Source of the DNA: an uncultured Gammaproteobacteria bacterium
GTDB lineage: Bacteria > Pseudomonadota > Gammaproteobacteria > Rariloculales > Rariloculaceae
Length of the DNA: 5,291 nucleotides
Reading direction: 5' to 3'
NCBI GenBank assembly: GCA_946887385.1
Contig: CAMPKU010000260.1
Location: 1 to 5,291, forward strand
The translations under genes were made by a program, and so were the position numbers. Shown in pieces: positions 1 through 5,291 of this stretch. The number at the start of each line of letters is the position of its first letter. Within the stretch, counting starts at the first letter, position 1. Under the pieces are notes generated by a model, which saw nothing but the letters and a program-made list of their open reading frames with translations, made no database searches and had not been told where the DNA came from.

Positions 1-502
1 CGGTGAGGTAGTACTCGGCCTCGGCGCGCAGCAAGTTGCCGCGCGCGTCGAATGAGCCGCCCTGCACGGCGTCGAGCCGCTCCTCGAGCGCGGCGAACCG
101 CCCCGGCAAGGCATCGAGCCGCTCGCCGAGGCTCGCGCCGCGCTCGCGCAGCGTAGCGAGGTCGTCGTTCGCCTCTTCCAGCCCGTCTTGCAGCGCACGC
201 TGCTCGGCGCGCACGCGCGTAAGGGCATCGGCGGCGGCGGCGTCGGTCTCGTCGAGCGACACGTAGAACTGCCGGTACTGCCACCAGAGCATGCCGGCCA
301 CCATCACGGCGATGACGGCGAACAGCAGCGCCACCGAGCTCGACAGCACGGCGCGTTGCAGCCCGCGCGACGTCTCGGCAGCGACGGCGCTCGCGGCCGG
401 CCGCGAGCCTTTCTCGGTGGCGAGATCGGCCGCGAGCCTGGCCCATTCCGCGTCGGCCGGCGGGCGCGCAGCGGAGTCGTCGAGTACGGGTTTGTCGGTC
501 AT
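1..502 (-). CDS. hemX: HemX-like membrane protein (uroporphyrinogen-III C-methyltransferase family annotation), N-terminal part
   Basis: The reading frame is open from an ATG at 502 to the left edge, giving 167 residues with no stop; the C-terminal part lies outside the window. The product has a polar N-terminal segment (1-50), one transmembrane helix at about 51-75 (ending near MLWWQYRQF), then a long charged heptad-like coiled-coil stretch (about 88-147), followed by LLRAEAEYYLT at the break. Single anchor, coiled coil and then an 'AEAEYLL'-like helix is the layout of HemX proteins. They are encoded with haem/tetrapyrrole genes and are often labelled methyltransferases, although their catalytic activity is doubtful. 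The start is supported by GAGGA (511-515), 8 nt upstream and overlapping the algR stop. The gene begins 11 nt after algR, so it is in the same operon. Assignment to HemX rests on layout and a short motif; another anchored coiled-coil protein remains possible. Confidence 0.68.
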   Translation of the reverse strand, partial: MTDKPVLDDSAARPPADAEWARLAADLATEKGSRPAASAVAAETSRGLQRAVLSSSVALLFAVIAVMVAGMLWWQYRQFYVSLDETDAAAADALTRVRAEQRALQDGLEEANDDLATLRERGASLGERLDALPGRFAALEERLDAVQGGSFDARGNLLRAEAEYYLT

Positions 503-513
503 GACGCGTATCC

Positions 514-1272
514 TCAGCTTCGGTGGCCCGCCAACCGCTTGCGCAGCTCGGCAAGCTGGCGCCGGCTCACGGCGAACGGCTCGGCTTCGCCGCGCAGCCT
601 GAGCGCGTAGCCGTCGTCGCCCGCCAAGCGCTCGAGCGCCTCCACGTGGGCTACGCTCACGAGGAGACTGCGGTGGGCGCGCACGAAATCGCGGGCGAAC
701 TCCTCCTCGAGCTGCTTCAGCGACTCGTCGATGAGATCTTCGCCGCGGCTGTGGCGAACGGTGACGTATTTTTGCTCGGCGCGAAAGTAGCGGATGTCCT
801 TCACGGGGATCAGCTTCAGCTCGTCGCGCAGACGCACGGCCACGTGCTGGCGCGCCCCGAGCGGCGCCGAGGGCAGCCCGAGCCCGAGCAGCTGCGGCAT
901 TCGCAGCCGCGATGCCTGCTTCAGCGCCTGCGCGAGGCGCTCGCTGCGCACGGGCTTCAATAGATAGCCGATGGCTTGCGACTCGAACGCCTCGAGCGCG
1001 TACTCGTCGTAGGCCGTGGTGAAAACGATCGCCGGCGGGTGCTCGAGCGCGCCCAAGTGGCGTGCCACCTCGATGCCCGTCATGCCCGGCATCCTAATAT
1101 CGAGCAGGACGACGGCGGGTTTCAGCTTGGCCACCAGCGACAGCGCGTCGGCGCCGTTCGAGCACACGCCCGCCACCGTGCAGCCCGGCAGCTCGGCCAC
1201 GAGCCGCTGAAGCCGCTCGCGGGCCGGCAGCTCGTCGTCGACGATGAGAACGCTCAAAGGCGCGGCGTTCAT
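514..1272 (-). CDS. algR: AlgR-like LytTR response regulator
   Basis: This 252-residue two-domain DNA-binding response regulator is the likely cytoplasmic partner of the kinase encoded just upstream. The receiver domain spans about 6-122, with the acidic pair D12-D13, the phospho-acceptor D58 in LLDIRMPG, T85-T86, and the conserved lysine K106 in YLLKP. The LytTR DNA-binding domain spans about 142-248, with typical blocks IRYFRAEQKYVTV (160-172) and FVRAHRSLLV (196-205). Length and architecture match AlgR, which in Pseudomonas controls alginate, type IV pili and virulence genes; the targets here are unknown. The ATG overlaps the kinase stop as ATGA (1269-1272). The 18 bases before it show no Shine-Dalgarno sequence, so translation is probably coupled to the kinase gene. 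A HemX-like gene follows 11 nt later. The family is certain; orthology to AlgR is likely because of the AlgZ-like partner. Confidence 0.93.
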   Translation of the reverse strand: MNAAPLSVLIVDDELPARERLQRLVAELPGCTVAGVCSNGADALSLVAKLKPAVVLLDIRMPGMTGIEVARHLGALEHPPAIVFTTAYDEYALEAFESQAIGYLLKPVRSERLAQALKQASRLRMPQLLGLGLPSAPLGARQHVAVRLRDELKLIPVKDIRYFRAEQKYVTVRHSRGEDLIDESLKQLEEEFARDFVRAHRSLLVSVAHVEALERLAGDDGYALRLRGEAEPFAVSRRQLAELRKRLAGHRS

Positions 1273-2423
1273 TCGGTGTACGGAAAACGCACCGTGACGC
1301 GGTAGCGGTCCGGTTGCTGCTCGACGGTCAACGAGCCGCGGCCGCCGTAGGCGAGCTCGAGACGCTGGCGGATGTTGTCGAGCGCCAGCCGGTTGCCCGG
1401 ACGCGGCTCGCCGGCGGCCGCGCTCGGCGCCACGGGATTCGTGACCACGAGCTCCACCTCGCCGTCCACGATGCGCCCCGACACCGTGACCGTGCCGCCC
1501 TGCTCGAGCGGCTCGATGCCGTGGTAGATCGCATTCTCGAGCAGCGGCTGCACGGTGAGCCCCGGCACGAACGCGCGCATCGGCAGCGAGCCGACGTCCC
1601 AGGTCACGGCGAGCCTATCCCCAAGCCGCAGCGCTTCGATGCGCTGATAGATGCGCGTGAGCTCCAGCTCCTCTTTCAACCGCAGCGGAGCGGCGGAGTC
1701 GCGCAGCGTGGCGCGAAACACATCGGCGAGATCCTCCACGGCTTCCTCGGCGCGCCGCGGATCGCTGCGCGTGAGCGCGGCGATGGTATTCATGCTGTTG
1801 AACAAGAAGTGCGGCCGAATCCGCGCCTGCAGCGCTTGGATGCGCGACTGCGCCTCGGCGCGCACGTGCTTTTGCCATTGATGCGTGACGAAGAAGTAGC
1901 GCAGCAGCAGCGCCGTGACGATCACGGCGATGCCGGCGTTGCGCAGCAGGAACGGCCAGTGACTCGCCGGGCGCTCCACGATGCCCGCAGCGCCGAACGC
2001 CGTGCCGAGCCACAGCGCCAGCTCCGAGATCAGCACCGTGTTCACCAAGATCAGCACGAACACGGCAATGGAGCTGCGCGCCACAGTGAAGCGCGCGAGC
2101 CACGGCCGCGAGAAGCACAGCAGCGCGGCGTTCGTGAGCCCGAGCCATTGCAAGAACATCGAGATCCGCGCGAGCTCCGTCAAGAACGGCGCATCAGGCC
2201 GCGCGAGTGCCAGCGTGACGGCCACGAGCTCGGCGATCAGCACCACCGCGAACACCATGCGCGGCGCGCAAAAGTCGGGGATGAAGAACGGGTCCGGCGA
2301 CGCGTCGAGCGGCGAGTCGGCCGGCGCCACGCCAGCCGCAGCGCTCGGCCGCAGCGGCGGCACTAACGTCGTATGCGGCGGGCGGGGATCGGCGCGTGGC
2401 TCAACCGCACCAGTCTTGGACAT
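1269..2423 (-). CDS. algZ: AlgZ/FimS-like sensor histidine kinase (LytS-type, His_kinase family)
   Basis: This is a 384-residue inner-membrane kinase of the AlgZ/FimS type, expected to control the neighbouring AlgR-like regulator. A Pro/Ala-rich N-terminal tail (1-45) leads to PDFCAPR (49-55), a signature resembling AlgZ. Four hydrophobic segments follow at about 56-75, 87-104, 117-140 and 160-180, with no sizeable periplasmic sensor domain. The kinase core has the phospho-acceptor block RPHFLFN with H205, the N-box QPLLENAIYHG (292-302) and a nucleotide-binding block around GNRLALDNIRQRL (343-355). The ATG at 2423 is preceded by AAGG (2433-2436) with 9-nt spacing and overlaps the upstream DUF4124 gene by 23 nt. 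The frame stays open further upstream to 2789, but that extension is Arg/Pro-rich shadow of the DUF4124 gene. In-frame GTGs at residues 21 and 32 are alternative starts without a visible ribosome-binding site. Confidence 0.92.
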   Translation of the reverse strand: MSKTGAVEPRADPRPPHTTLVPPLRPSAAAGVAPADSPLDASPDPFFIPDFCAPRMVFAVVLIAELVAVTLALARPDAPFLTELARISMFLQWLGLTNAALLCFSRPWLARFTVARSSIAVFVLILVNTVLISELALWLGTAFGAAGIVERPASHWPFLLRNAGIAVIVTALLLRYFFVTHQWQKHVRAEAQSRIQALQARIRPHFLFNSMNTIAALTRSDPRRAEEAVEDLADVFRATLRDSAAPLRLKEELELTRIYQRIEALRLGDRLAVTWDVGSLPMRAFVPGLTVQPLLENAIYHGIEPLEQGGTVTVSGRIVDGEVELVVTNPVAPSAAAGEPRPGNRLALDNIRQRLELAYGGRGSLTVEQQPDRYRVTVRFPYTE

Positions 2424-2850
2424 CCGCCGCTGCCTTGGCACGGGCTTCGGCGACGGCCGAGTCGTCGAGGTACTCACGCTCGCCGTCGGCATTGGTGCGG
2501 AATAACCGTCGCGACACCGTGTACCGATCCATGCGCTCGCGCGCGATCTCGCAGTTCTTCTGCCGTTGCAACAGGAGCTCGGCGGCCGTGGGCCCCGCGG
2601 GCAGCGGCGCAGGCGCCGCAACCGCCTCGGGCGGTGCATCGGCCGCATCGCCGGCTTCGGGCGTGGGCGCCGCGTCGAGCACGCGCGCGCGCGGCGCAGT
2701 GGAAGCCACCACCTCGGCGTCCGCGCTTTGCGGGCGGTCGCTGTAGGTGACGGTGCCGTCCGGCGCCGTGGAACGATAGATGTCGGCACCGAGCGCAGCC
2801 GTGCCGAGCAACGTGAGCACCAGGGTGCCGTGGGCGAGTCGCAGCTTCAT
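2401..2850 (-). CDS. Secreted DUF4124-domain protein heading the algZR operon
   Basis: This 149-residue protein has a short Sec signal peptide: K/R in the n-region, hydrophobic core 9-20, and likely cleavage after ALG or ALGA at 21-22. The mature start ADIYRSTAPDGTVTYSDRP (22-40) is the hallmark of DUF4124, a small periplasmic domain of unknown function. A low-complexity Ala/Pro linker (about 50-88) follows. The charged C-terminal part contains YTVSRRLFR (110-118) and ADGEREYLDD (121-130), and C100 and C148 could form a disulfide. It is the first gene of the operon and overlaps the kinase gene by 23 nt. That makes co-production with the kinase likely and raises the possibility of a periplasmic accessory role, which is inference only. 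The start at 2850 fits the signal peptide; the ribosome-binding site is weak (GCGGAA, about 7 nt upstream). No biochemical function can be assigned. Confidence 0.88.
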   Translation of the reverse strand: MKLRLAHGTLVLTLLGTAALGADIYRSTAPDGTVTYSDRPQSADAEVVASTAPRARVLDAAPTPEAGDAADAPPEAVAAPAPLPAGPTAAELLLQRQKNCEIARERMDRYTVSRRLFRTNADGEREYLDDSAVAEARAKAAADVQDWCG

Positions 2851-2881
2851 GATGGGTTCCGCCTAGGCAGCAAACCACGCG

Positions 2882-2890
2882 AGTTTAACA
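2882..2890 (-). promoter_or_regulatory. Extended -10 promoter of the DUF4124-algZR-hemX operon (predicted)
   Basis: On the minus strand this reads TGT-TAAACT. The TAAACT hexamer matches TATAAT at 4 of 6 positions, and TG lies at the extended -10 position (-15/-14). It predicts a transcript start near 2875, about 25 nt before the DUF4124 ATG. The -35 region (2905-2910, CAAGCG on this strand) has no sigma70 match, as expected for a promoter that depends on the activator site just upstream. Confidence 0.5.
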
Positions 2891-2908
2891 AGGGTCGCCC
2901 GAGTCGCT

Positions 2909-2924
2909 TGTGACCCGTTTCACG
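2909..2924 (-). promoter_or_regulatory. CRP/Vfr/Clp-family activator site (predicted)
   Basis: The plus strand reads TGTGA-CCCGTT-TCACG, matching the CRP consensus TGTGA-N6-TCACA at 9 of 10 defined positions. The centre lies at 2916.5. Relative to the transcript start predicted from the extended -10 at 2882-2890, the centre is at -41.5, the standard class II activator position. The site lies in the only non-coding gap between the two divergent transcription units. CRP-family proteins recognise this palindrome; which member exists in this organism cannot be seen. Confidence 0.58.
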
Positions 2925-2986
2925 CCGTTTGGCGCCTTTCGGGTTAAACATTAAGTCAAATCCAGGACCACGCCTAGAGCGCGAGC

Positions 2987-2992
2987 TATCAT
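2987..2992 (+). promoter_or_regulatory. Possible -10 element for ubiK-comM
   Basis: TATCAT matches the -10 consensus at 5 of 6 positions and lies 61 nt before the ubiK ATG, predicting a start near 2999. No convincing -35 hexamer is found 16-18 nt upstream (AGGACC at 17 nt). The surrounding stretch 2943-2960 is the most AT-rich part of the gap. Weak evidence; the real promoter may lie elsewhere in 2925-3040. Confidence 0.25.
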
Positions 2993-3053
2993 CGGGTTTC
3001 TGGCCGAGATCGCGACATTCGGCACTGGCCGGTGGCCCCAGGGAGCAGGTGCA

Positions 3054-3320
3054 ATGGACGACAAGAAATCGACGCGTTTCAGCCTGGATGAGCTCGCCCG
3101 CCAGCTGGCCGAGTCGGTGCCGCAGAACCTCAAGGTGCTCGGCCAGGATCTCGAGCGCAACTTCAAGACGCTGCTCCAGTCCGGCATCGAGCGCATGGAG
3201 CTCGTGAGCCGTGAGGAGTTCGACATCCAGCGCGCCGTTCTCGAGCGCACCCGCGCGAAGCTCGAGGCCATGGAAGGCAGGCTCGCCGAGCTCGAAAAGG
3301 CGCTGTCGTCGCGATCGTAA
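3054..3320 (+). CDS. ubiK: Ubiquinone biosynthesis accessory factor UbiK (YqiC/BMFP family)
   Basis: This 88-residue protein is a small cytoplasmic or membrane-associated accessory factor for ubiquinone (coenzyme Q) biosynthesis; in E. coli UbiK works with UbiJ. The amphipathic N-terminal half contains LDELARQLAESVP (11-23) and LERNFKTLLQSGIERMELVSREEFD (33-57, read in parts). The C-terminal half (about 56-85) is a continuous Leu/Glu heptad coiled coil, as expected for the trimeric BMFP fold. Length is close to the E. coli protein of about 96 residues. The ATG is supported by AGGGAG (3040-3045), 8 nt upstream. comM starts 33 nt after its TAA; ubiK-comM adjacency is also seen in Pseudomonas. 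It is transcribed divergently from the DUF4124-algZR operon, and it looks complete. Confidence 0.93.
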   Translation: MDDKKSTRFSLDELARQLAESVPQNLKVLGQDLERNFKTLLQSGIERMELVSREEFDIQRAVLERTRAKLEAMEGRLAELEKALSSRS

Positions 3321-3354
3321 CGGCCGGCTGACTGCGCCGGCGCAAGGCCGGCCG
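3321..3354 (+). promoter_or_regulatory. Inverted repeat spanning the ubiK-comM gap and the comM start
   Basis: CGGCCGG (3321-3327) and CCGGCCG (3348-3354) form a perfect 7-bp inverted repeat with a 20-nt loop. Inside the loop lies a perfect 12-bp palindrome, TGCGCCGGCGCA (3333-3344). The right arm ends on the first base of the comM GTG, and the comM ribosome-binding site AAGG (3344-3347) lies in the loop next to it. There is no T-tract, so a terminator is unlikely. In RNA the structure could limit comM initiation unless ribosomes arriving from ubiK disturb it; that role is inference. Confidence 0.4.
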
Positions 3355-4853
3355 TGGGACTCGCCCGCACGCTAACCCGCGGGCAAGCCGGGCTCGAGGC
3401 GTACCTCGTCACCGTCGAGGTGCACGTGACCGGCGGGCTGCCGCTGTTCGCGGTCACGGGCTTACCGGCAGCGGCCGTTCGCGAGAGCAAGGACCGCGTG
3501 CGCGCGGCGCTCAGCACTTCCGGCCACACCGTGCCGAAGGGCCGCATCACCGCGCATCTCGGTCCCGCCGACATTCCGAAGACCGGCGGCCGGTTCGATC
3601 TGTCGATCGCGCTCGGCGTGCTGTTTGCGGACGACGTGACGCCCGCGTGCGTGGCGAGCACGGAGTTTCTCGGCGAGCTGGCGCTGAACGGCGAGCTGCG
3701 GCCGGTGAACGGCGCGTTGCCCGCCGTGCTGGCTGCGCAGAAGGCCGGGCACGCGCTCGTGCTGCCGGCCGGCAACGCGGGCGAGGCCGCGCTCGTCGCC
3801 GACGCCGAGGTGTACGCAGCGCAGCACTTCAACGAGGTGGTGGAGCATGTGCGCGGCCATGCCCGTCTGCCGCGCGTTGCGCCGCAGCCGTGGGCGGCCC
3901 CCGCGACTGCGTCGCTGCACGACTTGGCCGATGTGCGCGGGCAGGCGCTCGCGAAGCGCGCGCTCGTCGTCGCGGCCGCCGGCGGCCACAACCTGCTCAT
4001 GATCGGCCCTCCGGGCAGCGGCAAGAGCATGCTCGCGGAACGCCTGAGCAGCTTGCTGCCGCCGCTCACGCATGACGAGCTGCTGCGTGTGGCCAGCATC
4101 GCGTCGGTGGCCGGCGAGCTGCGGTCGGCGCAGCCCACGCTGGCGCCGCCGTTTCGCGCGCCGCATCACACCACGTCGGCGCAAGCGCTGGTCGGCGGCG
4201 GCTCGCGCCCGCGCCCCGGCGAGATCTCGCTCGCGCATCGCGGCGTGCTGTTCTTGGACGAGCTGCCGGAGTTCTCGCGCGGCGCGCTGGAAGCCCTGCG
4301 CGAGCCGCTCGAGAGCGGCGTGGCGCGCATCTCGCGAGTTCACGAGCAGCTCGCCTTTCCGGCGGAGTTCATGCTGGTCGGCGCGATGAATCCGTGCTTT
4401 TGCGGCTACTTGGGCGACGGCACCGATCGGTGCAAGTGCACGCCGGCGAAGCTCGATCAGTACCGCGGCCGCATCTCGGGCCCCCTGCTCGACCGCTTCG
4501 ATCTGCACATCGAGGTGCCGCGAGTGTCGTTTGCCGAGATCGCCGAGCCCGCCGAGCGCGGCGAGTCAGCACCGTTGCGCGATGCGGTCGTGGCGGCGCG
4601 TGCCCTGCAGCTCGAGCGCAGCGGCCGCTTGAACTCGCGCCTCGACCCGCGCACGTTGTGGCGCGTCGCAACGCTCGGCAAGGAAGAGCGCGCGCTGCTC
4701 AAGCGGGCCGCCGACCGCTGGCAGTTGAGCGCGCGCAGCTCGCTGCGGGTGCTGAAGGTGGCGCGCACGATCGCGGATCTCGAGCACAGCGACCGGGTGA
4801 GTCCGCAACATGTGGGCGAGGCGCTGCAGCTACGCTGCCGCGACCGGGAGTGA
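3354..4853 (+). CDS. comM: ComM/YifB family AAA+ branch-migration helicase (Mg-chelatase-like)
   Basis: The 499-residue product matches the length of ComM, a hexameric cytoplasmic AAA+ helicase that drives branch migration when transforming DNA is integrated during natural transformation. The N-terminal ChlI-like domain (about 12-165) includes GLPLFAVTGLP and PADIPKTGGRFDL. The AAA+ domain (about 187-390) has Walker A GPPGSGKS (218-225), FRAPHHTTS (267-275), Walker B VLFLDEL (298-304, D302/E303), sensor-1 AMNPC (344-348) and an arginine finger in GPLLDRFD (R381). The C-terminal Mg-chelatase domain (about 405-495) has the sensor-2 region SARSSLRVLKVARTIADL. A Cys set C348/C350/C360/C362 resembles a small metal site found in many family members. 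The start is GTG, with AAGG 6 nt upstream, and the MGLA…GLEA beginning aligns with the usual family N-terminus. It lies 33 nt behind ubiK, so co-transcription is likely. Confidence 0.95.
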   Translation: MGLARTLTRGQAGLEAYLVTVEVHVTGGLPLFAVTGLPAAAVRESKDRVRAALSTSGHTVPKGRITAHLGPADIPKTGGRFDLSIALGVLFADDVTPACVASTEFLGELALNGELRPVNGALPAVLAAQKAGHALVLPAGNAGEAALVADAEVYAAQHFNEVVEHVRGHARLPRVAPQPWAAPATASLHDLADVRGQALAKRALVVAAAGGHNLLMIGPPGSGKSMLAERLSSLLPPLTHDELLRVASIASVAGELRSAQPTLAPPFRAPHHTTSAQALVGGGSRPRPGEISLAHRGVLFLDELPEFSRGALEALREPLESGVARISRVHEQLAFPAEFMLVGAMNPCFCGYLGDGTDRCKCTPAKLDQYRGRISGPLLDRFDLHIEVPRVSFAEIAEPAERGESAPLRDAVVAARALQLERSGRLNSRLDPRTLWRVATLGKEERALLKRAADRWQLSARSSLRVLKVARTIADLEHSDRVSPQHVGEALQLRCRDRE

Positions 4854-4892
4854 GCTCAGCGCGCCGCACCTCGATTCGGCGCGGCCGTCGGC

Positions 4893-4898
4893 TATAAT
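4893..4898 (+). promoter_or_regulatory. Predicted sigma70 -10 box for the cytochrome c gene
   Basis: A perfect TATAAT stands out in otherwise GC-rich sequence, 30 nt before the proposed TTG start. It predicts a transcript start near 4905 and a leader of about 24 nt. The best -35 candidate, TCGATT (4871-4876, 16-nt spacer), matches only 3 of 6 positions, so the promoter is either weak or activator-assisted. Confidence 0.5.
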
Positions 4899-4915
4899 CG
4901 CGGCCGTACTTGGCT

Positions 4916-4921
4916 CGGGAG
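4916..4921 (+). promoter_or_regulatory. Ribosome-binding site deciding the TTG start of the cytochrome c gene
   Basis: CGGGAG lies 7 nt before the TTG at 4929. It is the only purine-rich Shine-Dalgarno-like sequence between the predicted transcript start and the first in-frame ATG at 4965, which has no such sequence before it. Confidence 0.5.
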
Positions 4922-4928
4922 CCCGGCG

Positions 4929-5291
4929 TTGCGCCAGCAGGACCAGCAGTTCTTCGATACCTTCATGCTCGTCATCGGCATTCTCATGGGCGTGGCCGTG
5001 GCATTGTTCTTCCTGGTGCGCGCGATCGCGATCGACACTCAAGGGCGGTACATCACCGAGGATCCGACCGTGCAGGCTGCGATCGACGAGCGCCTCAAGC
5101 CCGTCGGCCGCGTGCTGCTCATGGGCGACGCGGAGCTCGCGGCTGCCGCGGCGGCGGCCGTCGCCACGCCGACGCCCGTGGCCACCGTGATGACGGGGCC
5201 GCAGGTGTACAACGCCGCGTGCATCGTGTGCCATCAACCGCCGGGCACCGGCGGTGCGCCGCCCGTCGGCGACATGGCGGCGTGGGCGCCG
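4929..5291 (+). CDS. Membrane-anchored cytochrome c5-family protein, N-terminal part
   Basis: The frame is open from a TTG at 4929 to the right edge (121 residues, truncated by the window). The short N-terminus RQQDQQFFDTF (2-12) is followed by one transmembrane helix (about 13-33), a charged region (36-67) and an Ala/Pro-rich linker (68-91). The cytochrome domain then begins: GPQVYNAAC-IVC-H with the haem c attachment motif CIVCH (C98, C101, H102) and GDMAAWAP at the edge, as in cytochrome c5. The expected product is an inner-membrane protein with its haem domain in the periplasm, acting as a small electron carrier. The axial methionine and any second haem domain would lie outside the window. 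The TTG is chosen over an in-frame ATG at 4965 because of its ribosome-binding site and because it keeps the polar stretch ahead of the anchor. It lies 75 nt after comM with its own -10 box, so it is probably a separate transcription unit. Confidence 0.85.
   Translation, partial: MRQQDQQFFDTFMLVIGILMGVAVALFFLVRAIAIDTQGRYITEDPTVQAAIDERLKPVGRVLLMGDAELAAAAAAAVATPTPVATVMTGPQVYNAACIVCHQPPGTGGAPPVGDMAAWAP

Noticed and set aside
188..610. Plus-strand frames opposite the hemX and algR genes near the left edge
   Set aside because: No conserved motifs. They are antisense to a membrane-anchor/coiled-coil frame and to the LytTR domain of AlgR.
1314..2366. Plus-strand open frame of 350 codons opposite the histidine kinase
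   Set aside because: Arg/His/Glu-rich product without domains or signal. The opposite strand carries clear kinase motifs.
2424..2789. N-terminal extension of the kinase frame to a start at 2789
   Set aside because: The added 122 residues are Arg/Pro-rich and lie wholly inside the DUF4124 gene, out of its frame. The ATG at 2423 has a ribosome-binding site and a typical kinase N-terminus follows.
2883..2949. Inverted GTTTAAC / GTTAAAC pair in the divergent gap, considered as an operator
   Set aside because: The left copy is explained as the extended -10 of the leftward promoter. A 53-nt separation and only 7 shared bases give little support for a paired operator.
2951..4138. Long minus-strand open frame (395 codons) opposite ubiK and comM
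   Set aside because: Ser/Arg/Ala-rich composition with no recognisable domain. It lies antisense to two well-supported genes, as expected in GC-rich DNA where complementary frames lack stops.
3462..4508. Second long minus-strand frame (348 codons) opposite comM
   Set aside because: Low-complexity Arg/Ala/His-rich product, antisense to the conserved ComM domains; a shadow frame.
4860..4883. 7-bp inverted repeat (CGCGCCG … CGGCGCG, 10-nt loop) just after comM, considered as a terminator
   Set aside because: No T-tract follows, and it overlaps the region where the -35 of the cytochrome promoter would sit. A short GC-only stem is easily found by chance here.

Overview
The window is GC-rich chromosomal DNA from a gammaproteobacterium. 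The gene neighbourhoods suggest the Pseudomonas/Xanthomonadales/Steroidobacter side of that class: an AlgZ/AlgR-type two-component pair with a HemX-like gene on one strand, and UbiK followed by ComM on the other. No mobile element, CRISPR array, tRNA or rRNA was seen, and codon use looks uniform. The taxonomic reading is inference from family resemblance, not from a search.

The left half (1-2850) is a tightly packed leftward operon. In transcription order it holds a small secreted DUF4124 protein (2850-2401), an AlgZ/FimS-like membrane histidine kinase (2423-1269), an AlgR-like LytTR response regulator (1272-514), and the N-terminal part of a HemX-like membrane protein that runs off the left edge (502-1). 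The genes overlap by 23 nt and 4 nt, then are separated by 11 nt, so they are almost certainly co-transcribed and partly co-translated. In Pseudomonas hemC and hemD sit between algR and hemX; here they do not.

The divergent intergenic region (2851-3053) carries the most informative regulatory signal. A near-perfect CRP/Vfr/Clp-type palindrome, TGTGA-N6-TCACG, lies exactly where a class II activator should sit (-41.5) relative to an extended -10 element (TGTTAAACT) facing the leftward operon. This predicts cAMP-CRP-family control of the DUF4124-algZ-algR-hemX operon.

The right half reads rightward. ubiK (3054-3320) encodes a ubiquinone-biosynthesis accessory factor. comM (3354-4853, GTG start) encodes a YifB-type AAA+ helicase used in natural transformation; a strong inverted repeat spans the short ubiK-comM gap and ends on the comM start codon. 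After a consensus TATAAT box, a membrane-anchored cytochrome c5-type gene (from a TTG at 4929) begins and runs off the right edge just past its CxxCH haem site.

No wholly new system is evident. All six genes belong to recognisable families. The points worth following are the CRP-site architecture, the missing hemC/hemD, the secreted DUF4124 protein leading the two-component operon, and the hairpin at the comM start.
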